Assembly: GCA_036676175.1 (NCBI GenBank)
Contig: JAKFDL010000003.1
Span: forward strand, 5,953 to 69,952
Length of the DNA: 64,000 bases
Reading direction: 5' to 3'
Origin: Methylotenera_A sp036676175
Lineage (GTDB): Bacteria; Pseudomonadota; Gammaproteobacteria; Burkholderiales; Methylophilaceae
In this document: piece after piece, positions 9,625-17,493 of the stretch
Layout of the letters: every line of letters begins with the position of its first letter
How positions within the stretch are numbered: position 1 is the first letter of the stretch
Made by a program: the position numbers and the translations under genes
The notes under the pieces: generated by a model
Database searches by the model: none
What the model was told of the DNA's origin: nothing
Seen by the model: only the letters and a program-made list of their open reading frames with translations

Positions 9625-10185
9625 TTACTTCAACACGCGGTTGCGATATTCACCTGTACGCGTATCAATCTCAATTTTGTCGCCCTGTGCAACAAACAAA
9701 GGCACTGGAATTTCAAAACCTGAGGCTAATTTTGCTGGCTTCATCACTTTACCGGAAGTGTCGCCCTTCACTGCTGGCTCTGTGTAGGCTACTTCGCGCA
9801 CAACCGTCGTTGGCAACTCAACTGAAATCGCTTTACCATCGTAGAAACGAATATCTGCCGGCATACCATCCTCTATAAATGGTAATGCATCTTCCATAAA
9901 CTCAGCGTCTACATCATATTGATTGTACTCTGCATCCATAAATACGTATGTTGGGTCGGCAAAATATGAGTATGTGGCTTCCTTCTTCTCCAGCACAATC
10001 ACGTCAAATTTATCGCCAGCACCATAAATCGTCTCGCTCGGCGCTTCAGTCAGTAAATTTTTAAATTTCATTTTTACCACGGCAGTGCTACGACCAGATT
10101 TGTTGTACTCGGCTTTCACTACCACCAATGGCACGCCATCAACCATAATCACGTTACCGGCGCGGAGTTCTTGTGCTGTTTTCAT
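9625..10185 (-). CDS. efp: Elongation factor P
   Basis: 186 residues with the KOW-like N-domain and two OB domains. EF-P binds ribosomes stalled at polyproline and promotes peptide bond formation. The modified loop reads NKSGRSTAVVK with Arg at position 32, which is the acceptor for rhamnosylation by EarP, rather than the Lys used by EpmA systems. The earP gene lies directly upstream, which fits. The C-terminus GDKIEIDTRTGEYRNRVLK matches the EF-P family end. Confidence 0.97.
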   Translation of the reverse strand: MKTAQELRAGNVIMVDGVPLVVVKAEYNKSGRSTAVVKMKFKNLLTEAPSETIYGAGDKFDVIVLEKKEATYSYFADPTYVFMDAEYNQYDVDAEFMEDALPFIEDGMPADIRFYDGKAISVELPTTVVREVAYTEPAVKGDTSGKVMKPAKLASGFEIPVPLFVAQGDKIEIDTRTGEYRNRVLK

Positions 10186-10217
10186 CGCTAAAATCTTTAA
10201 TAATTTGTGAAGTGCGC

Positions 10218-10246
10218 ATTATACGCGAGACTTATCCCTTTGTAAA
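10218..10246 (-). promoter_or_regulatory. Sigma-70 promoter of efp
   Basis: On the reverse strand TTTACA (10246-10241) and a perfect TATAAT (10223-10218) are 17 bases apart, and the expected start of transcription is about 25 bases before the efp ATG. The -35 box lies inside the last codons of earP, so efp can be transcribed apart from the upstream genes. Confidence 0.75.
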
Positions 10247-11392
10247 AACAAGGTTATTGCAAAAAATCACCAACTTAGCGGCTAAATCTGCCTGATTGGC
10301 GAGTTGTGCCGATTGCTGTTGCGTGTAACTTTTAATGGATGGTAATTGCTGCACATATTCAGAAAAAACATCTTGAGGCAACTGTCCTGTAGACCAATAT
10401 TCATGCGCCTTAAAGGGCAGCTGTTTTTGATCATTTTCATCATAAAATAGGTTCAAGAATGCATTCAGCTTAACCATGTGTGCATTTTCATCTTGGATGT
10501 ATGGCTGCCAAATAAAAGGTTTACCCGCCCAGATGGCGCGTATCCAGCTATCCTCACCTCGTACAAAATTGAGGTCACACGCGGCCAGTAATCGGTCATA
10601 ATCTGCTTGGCTTAGAAACGGCAGCACATGCAAGGTTAAGCTCTGCTGCACAATCACTTCTCCCACCTTAATCGATTGTTGACCGAAGAACTGTGCGATT
10701 TGATCAAAAATATTACTATCGGAGACATAGCAACAAACCGGCTGTGCAGACTGCGCCATAGCTAACAGCAGCTGTTGCACTGGGGCAAATGGGTAGCAAA
10801 ATAGCGATATTTTTAAGCTTGTGTGGTTAGTTAATTGCAAGCTTTTCCAAAAATCGTTTTGCATTTGCACATTATCAGCAAGCAATTGATTTTTATGGAA
10901 AATATCAGGCGTTCTAATCAATCCGCCAGTATCTACTGTGAAGCCTGGAAAGTAAAAATGGCGGATTAATCCATCAGGTTTTGGTGAAGGTTTTGCGTGG
11001 AAGTCGTCCACCCAAGCTTCTGCCGACAAATACTCTAAATTCACCCATTTACTTTGCCGTTGCACCATACTGGCCAAATAGGCATCGGGCAAGCCACAGG
11101 CAAAGGCTTCTATTACCAACTCGGCCGCCTGGGTAAAATCAGCACCGGCATGCCATTTTTTCACTAAAACATCATCTAATATTTGCTGGTTTAAATTGAT
11201 GTTCAAGCTTGGTATGATTTTTTTTGCACTGTCTAAATCATCTACCCATAGCCTGATTTGTAAGCCATGCTCATGCTGCAATTGCTGTGCCAAGCGCCAA
11301 CAAATACCAATATCGCCAAAGTTATCGACAACTTTGCAAAAAATATCCCAGCTTGGATTCGCTGAAGATTCAGTCAGAACAGTACCGCTCAA
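10232..11392 (-). CDS. earP: EF-P arginine rhamnosyltransferase EarP
   Basis: 386-residue GT-B glycosyltransferase that transfers L-rhamnose from dTDP-rhamnose to Arg32 of EF-P. The diagnostic N-terminal motif DIFCKVVDNFGDIG (catalytic Asp23 and Asp27 by analogy with characterised EarP) and the C-terminal sugar-nucleotide site NFVRGEDSWIRAIWAGKPFIWQPYIQDENAH are present. The start used is a TTG at 11392, whose bases overlap the stop of the upstream DUF3147 gene (TTGA). No ATG lies before the conserved motif. efp follows after 46 bases. Confidence 0.95.
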   Translation of the reverse strand: MSGTVLTESSANPSWDIFCKVVDNFGDIGICWRLAQQLQHEHGLQIRLWVDDLDSAKKIIPSLNINLNQQILDDVLVKKWHAGADFTQAAELVIEAFACGLPDAYLASMVQRQSKWVNLEYLSAEAWVDDFHAKPSPKPDGLIRHFYFPGFTVDTGGLIRTPDIFHKNQLLADNVQMQNDFWKSLQLTNHTSLKISLFCYPFAPVQQLLLAMAQSAQPVCCYVSDSNIFDQIAQFFGQQSIKVGEVIVQQSLTLHVLPFLSQADYDRLLAACDLNFVRGEDSWIRAIWAGKPFIWQPYIQDENAHMVKLNAFLNLFYDENDQKQLPFKAHEYWSTGQLPQDVFSEYVQQLPSIKSYTQQQSAQLANQADLAAKLVIFCNNLVFTKG

Positions 11393-11739
11393 AGCAAATC
11401 AATCCCGAAATGTTTTAAGCCAGTTACATAAAGATAAAAAACCAGCAGGGTAAAGCTAATACAAGCTAACAAGGTTAACCAAAAGCCCCATTTAGGCAGC
11501 AAATAAGGAAACAGCAAAAACATCGGCAACGTTGGAATGACATACCAAAACGTGTAATAGGCGTGATTGGCAATTTTAGTCATAGGCTGGTTCTCAATGT
11601 GAAGCCAGATCAATGCCAGAATCGTAATTAATGGTAAAGCAGCAATAAAACCACCCAATTTATCATTGGCTTTTGCTATCTCCGAAACAAGGACGACTAT
11701 GCCGGCAGTGATGAGATACTTGATGATGACATACGACAT
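11389..11739 (-). CDS. DUF3147 family small membrane protein
   Basis: 116 residues with four hydrophobic helices (IKYLITAGIVVLVSEIAK, GGFIAALPLITILALIWL, TFWYVIPTLPMFLLFPYLL, FWLTLLACISFTLLVFYLY), the pattern of the DUF3147 family, of unknown function. The ATG at 11739 was chosen over a longer frame (to 11790) because AAGGAGA precedes it at good spacing and the family begins at MSYVIIKYL. Its stop overlaps the earP start, so the two are translationally coupled. Confidence 0.85.
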   Translation of the reverse strand: MSYVIIKYLITAGIVVLVSEIAKANDKLGGFIAALPLITILALIWLHIENQPMTKIANHAYYTFWYVIPTLPMFLLFPYLLPKWGFWLTLLACISFTLLVFYLYVTGLKHFGIDLL

Positions 11740-11788
11740 GTCTCTCCTTAATGAATATAAAAAACGGCCTAATCTCAAACTATTTTCC

Positions 11789-11805
11789 AAACTATTCTAT
11801 AGTTT
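11789..11805. promoter_or_regulatory. Operator-like dyad upstream of DUF3147-earP
   Basis: AAACTAT-TCT-ATAGTTT is a perfect 7-3-7 dyad about 50 bases before the DUF3147 start. A further copy of the half site (CAAACTATT) lies 12 bases away at 11776-11784. The pattern of a dyad plus an extra half site suggests a repressor or activator site, but no regulator gene is adjacent. Confidence 0.4.
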
Positions 11806-11836
11806 AATGATGAAGCCGCAAGAAAAACATTAAAAA

Positions 11837-12244
11837 CTAAAGAATTAACGGCGCAATAAACGCGAAAAACGCACCTACTGCAAAAATAGCCACTGATAGC
11901 CAATAAATGCGTAATGCGTTATGGCGGGTTTTAGTACACACTGCCGCCAATGTGACATCTGCAGGACAAGGGGCATTACGTGCTTGCCATTGCAGAAAAC
12001 CTGCCATCAACAGCATCGCCCCTGCAACACCAAAAACGAGTACTTTATGCTCACTTATCCAAATCAACTGCGGAAAGCTAGAAACCAAACTTGCTAAAGT
12101 TGCTGCTGAACCAATTGCTACCAATGTGGCTGGCAAGGCGCAGCAAATCAGGGTGGAGCCGCTTGTAAAGAGTGACAAAACATTAACTCTTTGTGCGGTT
12201 TTCACTACACTCGAATCAACTTCTGCTGGCAGTTTTGCACTCAT
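11837..12244 (-). CDS. MerT-like metal-transport membrane protein
   Basis: 135 residues, three predicted membrane helices. Cys34-Cys35 sit in the first helix (STLICCALPATL), and Cys93 and Cys103 sit in the loop between helices two and three. This is the layout of MerT, the inner-membrane mercuric ion importer, but sequence similarity is loose and the N-terminal domain is longer. It overlaps the MerP-like gene upstream by four bases (ATGA), which argues that the two proteins work together. The metal is not evident: no merA or merR is in the window. Copper or another thiophilic metal is equally possible. Confidence 0.75.
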   Translation of the reverse strand: MSAKLPAEVDSSVVKTAQRVNVLSLFTSGSTLICCALPATLVAIGSAATLASLVSSFPQLIWISEHKVLVFGVAGAMLLMAGFLQWQARNAPCPADVTLAAVCTKTRHNALRIYWLSVAIFAVGAFFAFIAPLIL

Positions 12245-12582
12245 TTCGCCCCTGCTTTCGACTCTAACTCGGCTTTAATATGAGCTACGGGATGATCGCT
12301 CATTTCAATCGAAGTCACATCGTAACCCGCGTCTTTAATCAAATCTTTTACGGTGTCATTAGATAATGTTTGTCCTTCTTTCAACTCTACCGCCACAACA
12401 CGCTGTTTTAAATTCACGTACACATCTTTGGTTTGGCTTAAAGCTCGCATTTTTTTCTCAATGCCTTGTGCACAAAATGCGCATACCATACCATTCACAT
12501 TGGCTTTGATGGTTTGAGCTGCAAAGGTAGCATTGCTTAACAATGCAGATAATACAATGGTAGTTAATAACAGTTTTTTCAT
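12241..12582 (-). CDS. Periplasmic heavy-metal-associated (MerP-like) protein
   Basis: 113 residues: signal peptide (about 1-21, ATFA-AQ) followed by one HMA ferredoxin-like domain with the metal motif GMVCAFC (Cys34, Cys37), and a C-terminal extension of about 25 residues rich in His, Glu and Lys. It would bind a soft metal in the periplasm and hand it to the MerT-like protein encoded next. The second residue of the usual GMTCxxC is Val instead of Thr and the extension is not typical of MerP, so metal specificity is open. Confidence 0.85.
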   Translation of the reverse strand: MKKLLLTTIVLSALLSNATFAAQTIKANVNGMVCAFCAQGIEKKMRALSQTKDVYVNLKQRVVAVELKEGQTLSNDTVKDLIKDAGYDVTSIEMSDHPVAHIKAELESKAGAK

Positions 12583-12591
12583 TTTAATCTC

Positions 12592-13260
12592 CTAGAATAT
12601 ATACATAAAGTTAAAGCGTGGTTCGCGTGAGTTATTCACACCCGCCTCAACAAAAAAGCTTTTGTTAATCAAGCGTAACATCGGTGTGACTTCAATTGTT
12701 TCCGACAAGCCATTCATATTGCGTGCTTCTAAAATTAACCAAGGCTGGGTTTTATCGTAATCACTTTCGTAAAACGAGAATCCCCCTCGCACTGAGGTGT
12801 AGTCGTGATTGATATCTGAGGCGCGATAAAGTCTGTGTGCGGCTTGAAAGTAAACACGCGTCGTTTCATAATCAAACTGTATGCCAGGCGTTATCATCAC
12901 TTTATCGAAATCGCGATTCTCACCTACAAGCTTATCTTCGCCCTGCAAAGCACCCACGCCCCCCTGAAACCACAAATTAGCTTGCGCATGTGGGGCGTTC
13001 CAGCGTTTAACTAAGCGCGTGTAAGTCACTTCTTCTAGAGTACGTGATTTGCTTTTGTCGTCAGCGCGCATATAGGTTGCACTGACTCCAAACGCATCAC
13101 GTGGGGTGATGGCGTAATTGATAAACGACTCGCGCCAGTTGTTGTTGAAATCGCCCATGGCCATAAACGACTCACTAAAACCCATTGGCCCTGCAGTTGC
13201 GGGTTGGCTGAGTAGCATTGCCAGCAAAGGCAATAGTATTTTAAAAGGGTGGTAATACAT
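12592..13260 (-). CDS. Secreted outer-membrane-type beta-barrel protein of the metal module
   Basis: 222 residues with a signal peptide (about 1-23, PATA-GP). The mature part alternates polar and aromatic/hydrophobic residues in strands and ends in an aromatic (RFNFMYIF), as outer-membrane barrels do. The family is not one I can name. It stops 9 bases before the MerP-like gene and so belongs to the same transcript. I infer an outer-membrane role linked to metal handling, from position only. Confidence 0.75.
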   Translation of the reverse strand: MYYHPFKILLPLLAMLLSQPATAGPMGFSESFMAMGDFNNNWRESFINYAITPRDAFGVSATYMRADDKSKSRTLEEVTYTRLVKRWNAPHAQANLWFQGGVGALQGEDKLVGENRDFDKVMITPGIQFDYETTRVYFQAAHRLYRASDINHDYTSVRGGFSFYESDYDKTQPWLILEARNMNGLSETIEVTPMLRLINKSFFVEAGVNNSREPRFNFMYIF

Positions 13261-13349
13261 GATGTTTCCTTTATCTAAACGCTTGATTCACTATTGAATA
13301 GTCATCAAACCAAATAAATACGCCCTAAATTTTGGGCGCAATTAGGCTG

Positions 13350-13739
13350 CTAGATAAAAGAAATAGGTGGGCGTTGCAGGCTGGGTTGGGTGATTGAAAC
13401 GTAAACTTGCTGTGGATTAATTATTGCCTGTGTTGAAGGCAAAAAAGTTGCATTAGGTGTGATGCTTGGCAACGCAGTCATGGCATTTAAGCTAGCACAT
13501 AGGACAGCACAACTAGTTTTGCAGGAATTATTTTCACTATGCTTTTCTGTATGCAGCTTATTGTTGTTCATACTGTCATGGCACGGCATGTCATGCATAG
13601 CTTGAATGTCCTGCGAAACTGGCTGCGATTCTGATTGCATCATGCTATTGCATATCGACATATTGGCTGCGGCAACCCCCTGTAGCGGGATCACTAGCAA
13701 TAGCCAATAAGCAAAAAAAAGTGAAAAGCGTTTTAACAT
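13350..13739 (-). CDS. CopL-like periplasmic metal-binding protein
   Basis: 129 residues from the ATG at 13739 (a longer TTG start at 13778 would add 13 residues before the signal peptide). The signal peptide is MLKRFSLFFAYWLLLVIPLQGVAA. The mature region is rich in Met, His and Cys (SICNSMMQS, MHDMPCHDSM, SCKTSCAVLC) and the tail LQRPPISFI resembles the RPP ending of CopL/DUF2946-like proteins found beside copper genes. It lies 89 bases upstream of the barrel protein gene. A role in periplasmic copper (or similar metal) binding is inferred from composition and neighbours. Confidence 0.65.
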   Translation of the reverse strand: MLKRFSLFFAYWLLLVIPLQGVAAANMSICNSMMQSESQPVSQDIQAMHDMPCHDSMNNNKLHTEKHSENNSCKTSCAVLCASLNAMTALPSITPNATFLPSTQAIINPQQVYVSITQPSLQRPPISFI

Positions 13740-13784
13740 GGCATTTAGGATAGCTGAATGTTTATTTAAGTTCAACAAGACACT

Positions 13785-14279
13785 TTATATTGGCGTATAG
13801 CGTACATCAATAATTTCATATTCATGTTCGCCTACAGGTGTAGCTACTTTCACCACATCGCCAATCGCTTTGCCCATCATAGCTTTAGCCAAAGGGGATA
13901 CCCAAGAAATATAACCCATGCTGGGCTCTAGCTCATCTTTGCCAACGATACGATAAGTGACTTCAGTATCATCTGCCAGATTAAACAAGGTAACCCACGC
14001 ACCAAAAAACACCTTCTCCAAGTGCTGCTGTAAACTTGAGTCGACAATCTCGGCTAAATCCATGCGCTTCATTAAGTGTTTACAGCGGCTATCGATTTGG
14101 CGCAAGCGACGTTTGCCATAAATATAATCCCCATTTTCACTACGGTCGCCATTGCTAGCCGCCCAAGACACCGTACGTACAACCTCAGGACGCTCTATTT
14201 TATAAAGCTGGTGAAACTCTGCCTGCAAAGCAGCAAAGCCTTGCGGCGTGATGTAATTTTTTTCATCACTGGCGGCCAT
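13785..14279 (-). CDS. greB: Transcription elongation factor GreB
   Basis: 164 residues with the GreA/GreB coiled-coil N-domain and FKBP-like C-domain. It carries NGDRSENGDYIYGKRRLRQID, with the acidic tip residues that stimulate RNA polymerase to cleave backtracked transcripts. YGKRRLRQID is the GreB version (GreA has YHAAKEQQ). The ATG at 14279 overlaps the stop of the upstream gene by one base (TAATG). Confidence 0.95.
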   Translation of the reverse strand: MAASDEKNYITPQGFAALQAEFHQLYKIERPEVVRTVSWAASNGDRSENGDYIYGKRRLRQIDSRCKHLMKRMDLAEIVDSSLQQHLEKVFFGAWVTLFNLADDTEVTYRIVGKDELEPSMGYISWVSPLAKAMMGKAIGDVVKVATPVGEHEYEIIDVRYTPI

Positions 14280-14695
14280 TATTGTAACTGCTGATCTTTT
14301 TGTATCATTTCAATTTTCGGGTTATCAAGCAGTTGTACATCTTGCACAAAGAAACCCGTCTCACCAAAACAAGTGGTTGGAACACCCAAATGCTCTTCAT
14401 AGATTAAGCGAACGCGTTTTCCCACCGTTTCATTGATACGCTTAGCAACGGCAGCATCCCGCACGGTAAAATAGAACTTTTCCGCTTGTGTGCCAGGCAT
14501 TGAAACCAACACCAATTCACCCTCGTAGGTTTTACAAACAAAGCCTTTTTGCGAAAGTTTTTGTACATACCCTGCCCGCTCGCCATCGGAGTAGACCCAA
14601 GTCAGACTTGCCCAAGTGTAAAGTGCAAACAGTGCAATTGGCACCAATAACAGCCAAAGTGAGTATTTGAGTATTTTTGCAATTTTAGCCAGCAT
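14279..14695 (-). CDS. Conserved membrane-anchored protein of unknown function
   Basis: 138 residues from the ATG at 14695, preceded by GGAG at good spacing; a longer frame to 14740 lacks a ribosome binding site. One N-terminal membrane helix (KYSLWLLLVPIALFALYTWASL) is followed by a soluble domain containing YSDGERAGYVQKLSQKGFVCKTYEGELVLVSMPG and FTVRDAAVAKRINETVGKRVRLIYEEH. I remember such proteins being mislabelled as 6-phosphogluconate dehydrogenase; nothing here supports that enzyme. Coupled to greB by stop/start overlap. Confidence 0.85.
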   Translation of the reverse strand: MLAKIAKILKYSLWLLLVPIALFALYTWASLTWVYSDGERAGYVQKLSQKGFVCKTYEGELVLVSMPGTQAEKFYFTVRDAAVAKRINETVGKRVRLIYEEHLGVPTTCFGETGFFVQDVQLLDNPKIEMIQKDQQLQ

Positions 14696-14781
14696 GCCAA
14701 TTCTCCAAAGTGAAGGCCCCCGTATTAACTTTTTCATCAAGCGATATTATCTAAGCCGTCATTATCCAATAGAATGATGCA

Positions 14782-17493
14782 ATGTTAAACACATTGATTT
14801 TATGCCCTTCGGCACGGCTGGTGCGCAGCATTAAAAACGACATCGCCCGCCAGCACATCAATGCAGGCCAGACACAATGGCAAAGCCCGCATATCATGAC
14901 TTTGGCACAATGGCTGGATAGCGTAATCGAACAAAGCTTGCTGGTTGGCAATCTAGTAGCACCACCAAGCTTGTTAAGCCCCCTTAACGAGCAATTGCTA
15001 TGGCAACAAGTGATTAAACAATCGCTGCAAAAAGTGGCTTTTGATGCGCTGTTTGATGTGGCCGGTCTTGCCAGTGCTGCGATAGAAGCCAATCAATACG
15101 TCATTGCCTGGCGTTTACATGTCCCACGCGAACAAATGGCTGAAGAAGCTCGCCAGTTTGCGCTGTGGCAGCGCACGTTTCAGCAGCGCTGCCAGCAACT
15201 GAATGTATTGGAAAGCGTACGTTATATCGATTGGCAATTGGACATCCTGAATCAGGATATTTTGCAAACCAGTATAGGCGGGCTACCCGACCGCATTGAA
15301 TTTGCAGGGTTTGACCAAGCCGCACCACAAGAGCAACGCTTGCGCGAAATCCTAGTTCAAAAAAATATAAGTGTTGCAGACTATGTCAGCACCCAGCCCA
15401 AAGCTGCATCAACCCAGCATATTGCATTGGAACACCAGGACGCAGAATGCCGTGCGGCAGTGGCTTGGGCCAAGCAACAATTAGAAGTTAATCCGCATGC
15501 AAAGCTTGCTATCGTTACGCCGCGATTAAGTGAAGTCAGAAACCAGCTTGCAGATTTACTCGATGACGTGTTTTACCCTGCGAGTGTGCGTCACAGCCAA
15601 TCAAGCATGACACGCAACTACAACTTCTCATTAGGCACGCCACTTAACCAGCAGCCGATGATTCAAGCTGGGCTTAATTTATTGCGCCTATTTAGCAATT
15701 ATGAGTTAGCACAAGCCGAAGTTTCGGCTGTTTTATTATCACCATTTTGGTCTGCCAGCCTACAAGAGGCTGATGCGCGCGCGCAGCTGGATGCAAAAAT
15801 GCGCGAGCAGTTGCCGATGCAATTTAAATTGACAGAGTTTATGGATTTTGCCGGTTACCATCTGGCAAAAGGTTTGGATGTTGCGCATTTATTAACGCAT
15901 ATAAAAGCGATAGCAGCTTTATCTAGTAATAAAAAAAGTACGGGTTCGCTATGGGCGCAAACGCTGACAGAAATTTTAAGCGTACTCAATTGGCCAGGTG
16001 AGCGCGTGCTGAATAGTTTGGAGTATCAAGCCAGCATTGCCTGGCAAACAGCGCTTGGACAACTGAAGCAGCTTGATGTGCTGGGCAAAGCTTTATACCA
16101 GGCAGAAGCGGTACAAGTATTACAGCAAATCTGTGCTGACCAAGTTTTTCAAGCAGAAACCACAACAGACACTTCGATACAGATTTTGGGCATCATGGAG
16201 GCATTAAGCGCACCAGTGGACGCCATGTGGTGTATGCATATGAACGACCATATTTGGCCACCGCCCTCCCGCCCTAACCCGCTGTTGCCTGCTTTTATTC
16301 AGCGCGCGGCCAAATTACCCAACGCCGATAATAGCGTGCAAGCTGCGTTTGCAGAAAATATCCAGCAACGGCTATTACACTCGGCCAAGCACATTATCTT
16401 TTCCAGCAGCCAAATCGAAGGTAACAGTCAGTTGCGCCTATCACCTTTGATGAAAGATATTCCTGCATTAATCGATGTCAACCTTGCCGAAACTCTGGCA
16501 GAAACTTTAAGTCAATTAGGTAGCAAGAATTTAAAAATATCGGACTTGCAATGGATAGATGACCATGCCGCACCTAAAGTACAGGCTGGTGAGCGCATTA
16601 CAGGCGGCACCAGTCTATTCCGCGCTCAAGCCATTTGCCCAGCTTGGGCATTTTACCAATTCAGGCTGGGTGCTAAAGCGCTTAAAGCGCCTAGTAACGG
16701 CCTAGATATGATGACACGCGGCATTCTGGTGCATGCGGTGTTAGCTGCATTTTGGCAACAGCGTCATTTTTCAGACTTACGCTGCATGTCAGATGACTCC
16801 TTTGCCCAAGCTTTAAACGCAGCGGTTAAAGCAGCCTTGGATGAACTATCGAAACAACACAAAGTGCTTTCAGAAAACTTATTAGCGCTAGAACATGAGC
16901 GCTTATTTAAGTTGGTAGGTGATTGGCTACGCTTTGAAATTGATTACTGGGAAAAAACGCGAGAAGTGCCATTTAATATAGTGGCCTGCGAGGCTGAAAA
17001 AATAGTGCTGATAGGCGGCATTGAAGTCAGGTTGAAGATAGACCGTATTCACCAATTTGAAAATGGCAGTATTGAGTTTGTAGATTACAAAACAGGCCAA
17101 AAACCTGACATGGCTAGCTGGGGCGAAATGCGTATTATCGAACCACAGCTACCCATTTATGCCGCTTTTTATGACGATGGCAGCATCGTAAATGGAGTTC
17201 AGTTCGGTATGGTTAAAACTGCCGAGCATGCTTATGCTGGCATCGCAGATACCAATTTCGAGGCTGAGCTTGAAAAGCGCAAACCTAAACTTATCCAGCG
17301 ATTCTCCAGCTGGCAACATTTACTACGACACTGGAGAGACAGTATTGAAGGCATTGCCGATGAAATCAAAGCGGGTAAAGCGGCAGTAAGGTTTGATGAT
17401 GAAAAGGATTTAGCCTATTGCGAAGTACTGCCATTGTTACGTCTGCCAGAGCGTCAACTGCAGTTTGAACGCTTTAAGGGTGAACAAGTGTGA
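14782..17493 (+). CDS. AddB-like repair nuclease subunit (TIGR03623 type)
   Basis: 903 residues. No Walker A is visible in the N-terminal region, which begins MLNTLILCPSARLVRSIKND, so this is the inactive-helicase-like partner. The C-terminal PD-(D/E)XK nuclease is intact: His651 in RGILVH, Asp754 in LKIDRI, Asp768-Tyr-Lys770 in VDYKTG, and EPQLPIYA. I see no CxxC-type iron-sulphur cluster as in Bacillus AddB. The gene overlaps the AddA-like gene by four bases (GTGA). Together they should process DNA double-strand ends for recombination, as RecBCD or AddAB does. The family is annotated only as probable DNA repair protein. Confidence 0.88.
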   Translation: MLNTLILCPSARLVRSIKNDIARQHINAGQTQWQSPHIMTLAQWLDSVIEQSLLVGNLVAPPSLLSPLNEQLLWQQVIKQSLQKVAFDALFDVAGLASAAIEANQYVIAWRLHVPREQMAEEARQFALWQRTFQQRCQQLNVLESVRYIDWQLDILNQDILQTSIGGLPDRIEFAGFDQAAPQEQRLREILVQKNISVADYVSTQPKAASTQHIALEHQDAECRAAVAWAKQQLEVNPHAKLAIVTPRLSEVRNQLADLLDDVFYPASVRHSQSSMTRNYNFSLGTPLNQQPMIQAGLNLLRLFSNYELAQAEVSAVLLSPFWSASLQEADARAQLDAKMREQLPMQFKLTEFMDFAGYHLAKGLDVAHLLTHIKAIAALSSNKKSTGSLWAQTLTEILSVLNWPGERVLNSLEYQASIAWQTALGQLKQLDVLGKALYQAEAVQVLQQICADQVFQAETTTDTSIQILGIMEALSAPVDAMWCMHMNDHIWPPPSRPNPLLPAFIQRAAKLPNADNSVQAAFAENIQQRLLHSAKHIIFSSSQIEGNSQLRLSPLMKDIPALIDVNLAETLAETLSQLGSKNLKISDLQWIDDHAAPKVQAGERITGGTSLFRAQAICPAWAFYQFRLGAKALKAPSNGLDMMTRGILVHAVLAAFWQQRHFSDLRCMSDDSFAQALNAAVKAALDELSKQHKVLSENLLALEHERLFKLVGDWLRFEIDYWEKTREVPFNIVACEAEKIVLIGGIEVRLKIDRIHQFENGSIEFVDYKTGQKPDMASWGEMRIIEPQLPIYAAFYDDGSIVNGVQFGMVKTAEHAYAGIADTNFEAELEKRKPKLIQRFSSWQHLLRHWRDSIEGIADEIKAGKAAVRFDDEKDLAYCEVLPLLRLPERQLQFERFKGEQV

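Noticed and set aside
11837..12582. Mercury resistance operon
   Set aside because: MerT- and MerP-like proteins are present but merA, merR and merD/E are not, and similarity to MerT is only in layout. Mercury is not asserted.
14279..14695. 6-phosphogluconate dehydrogenase
   Set aside because: No Rossmann fold or dehydrogenase motif; a single helix plus a small domain. The label seems to be a propagated error.
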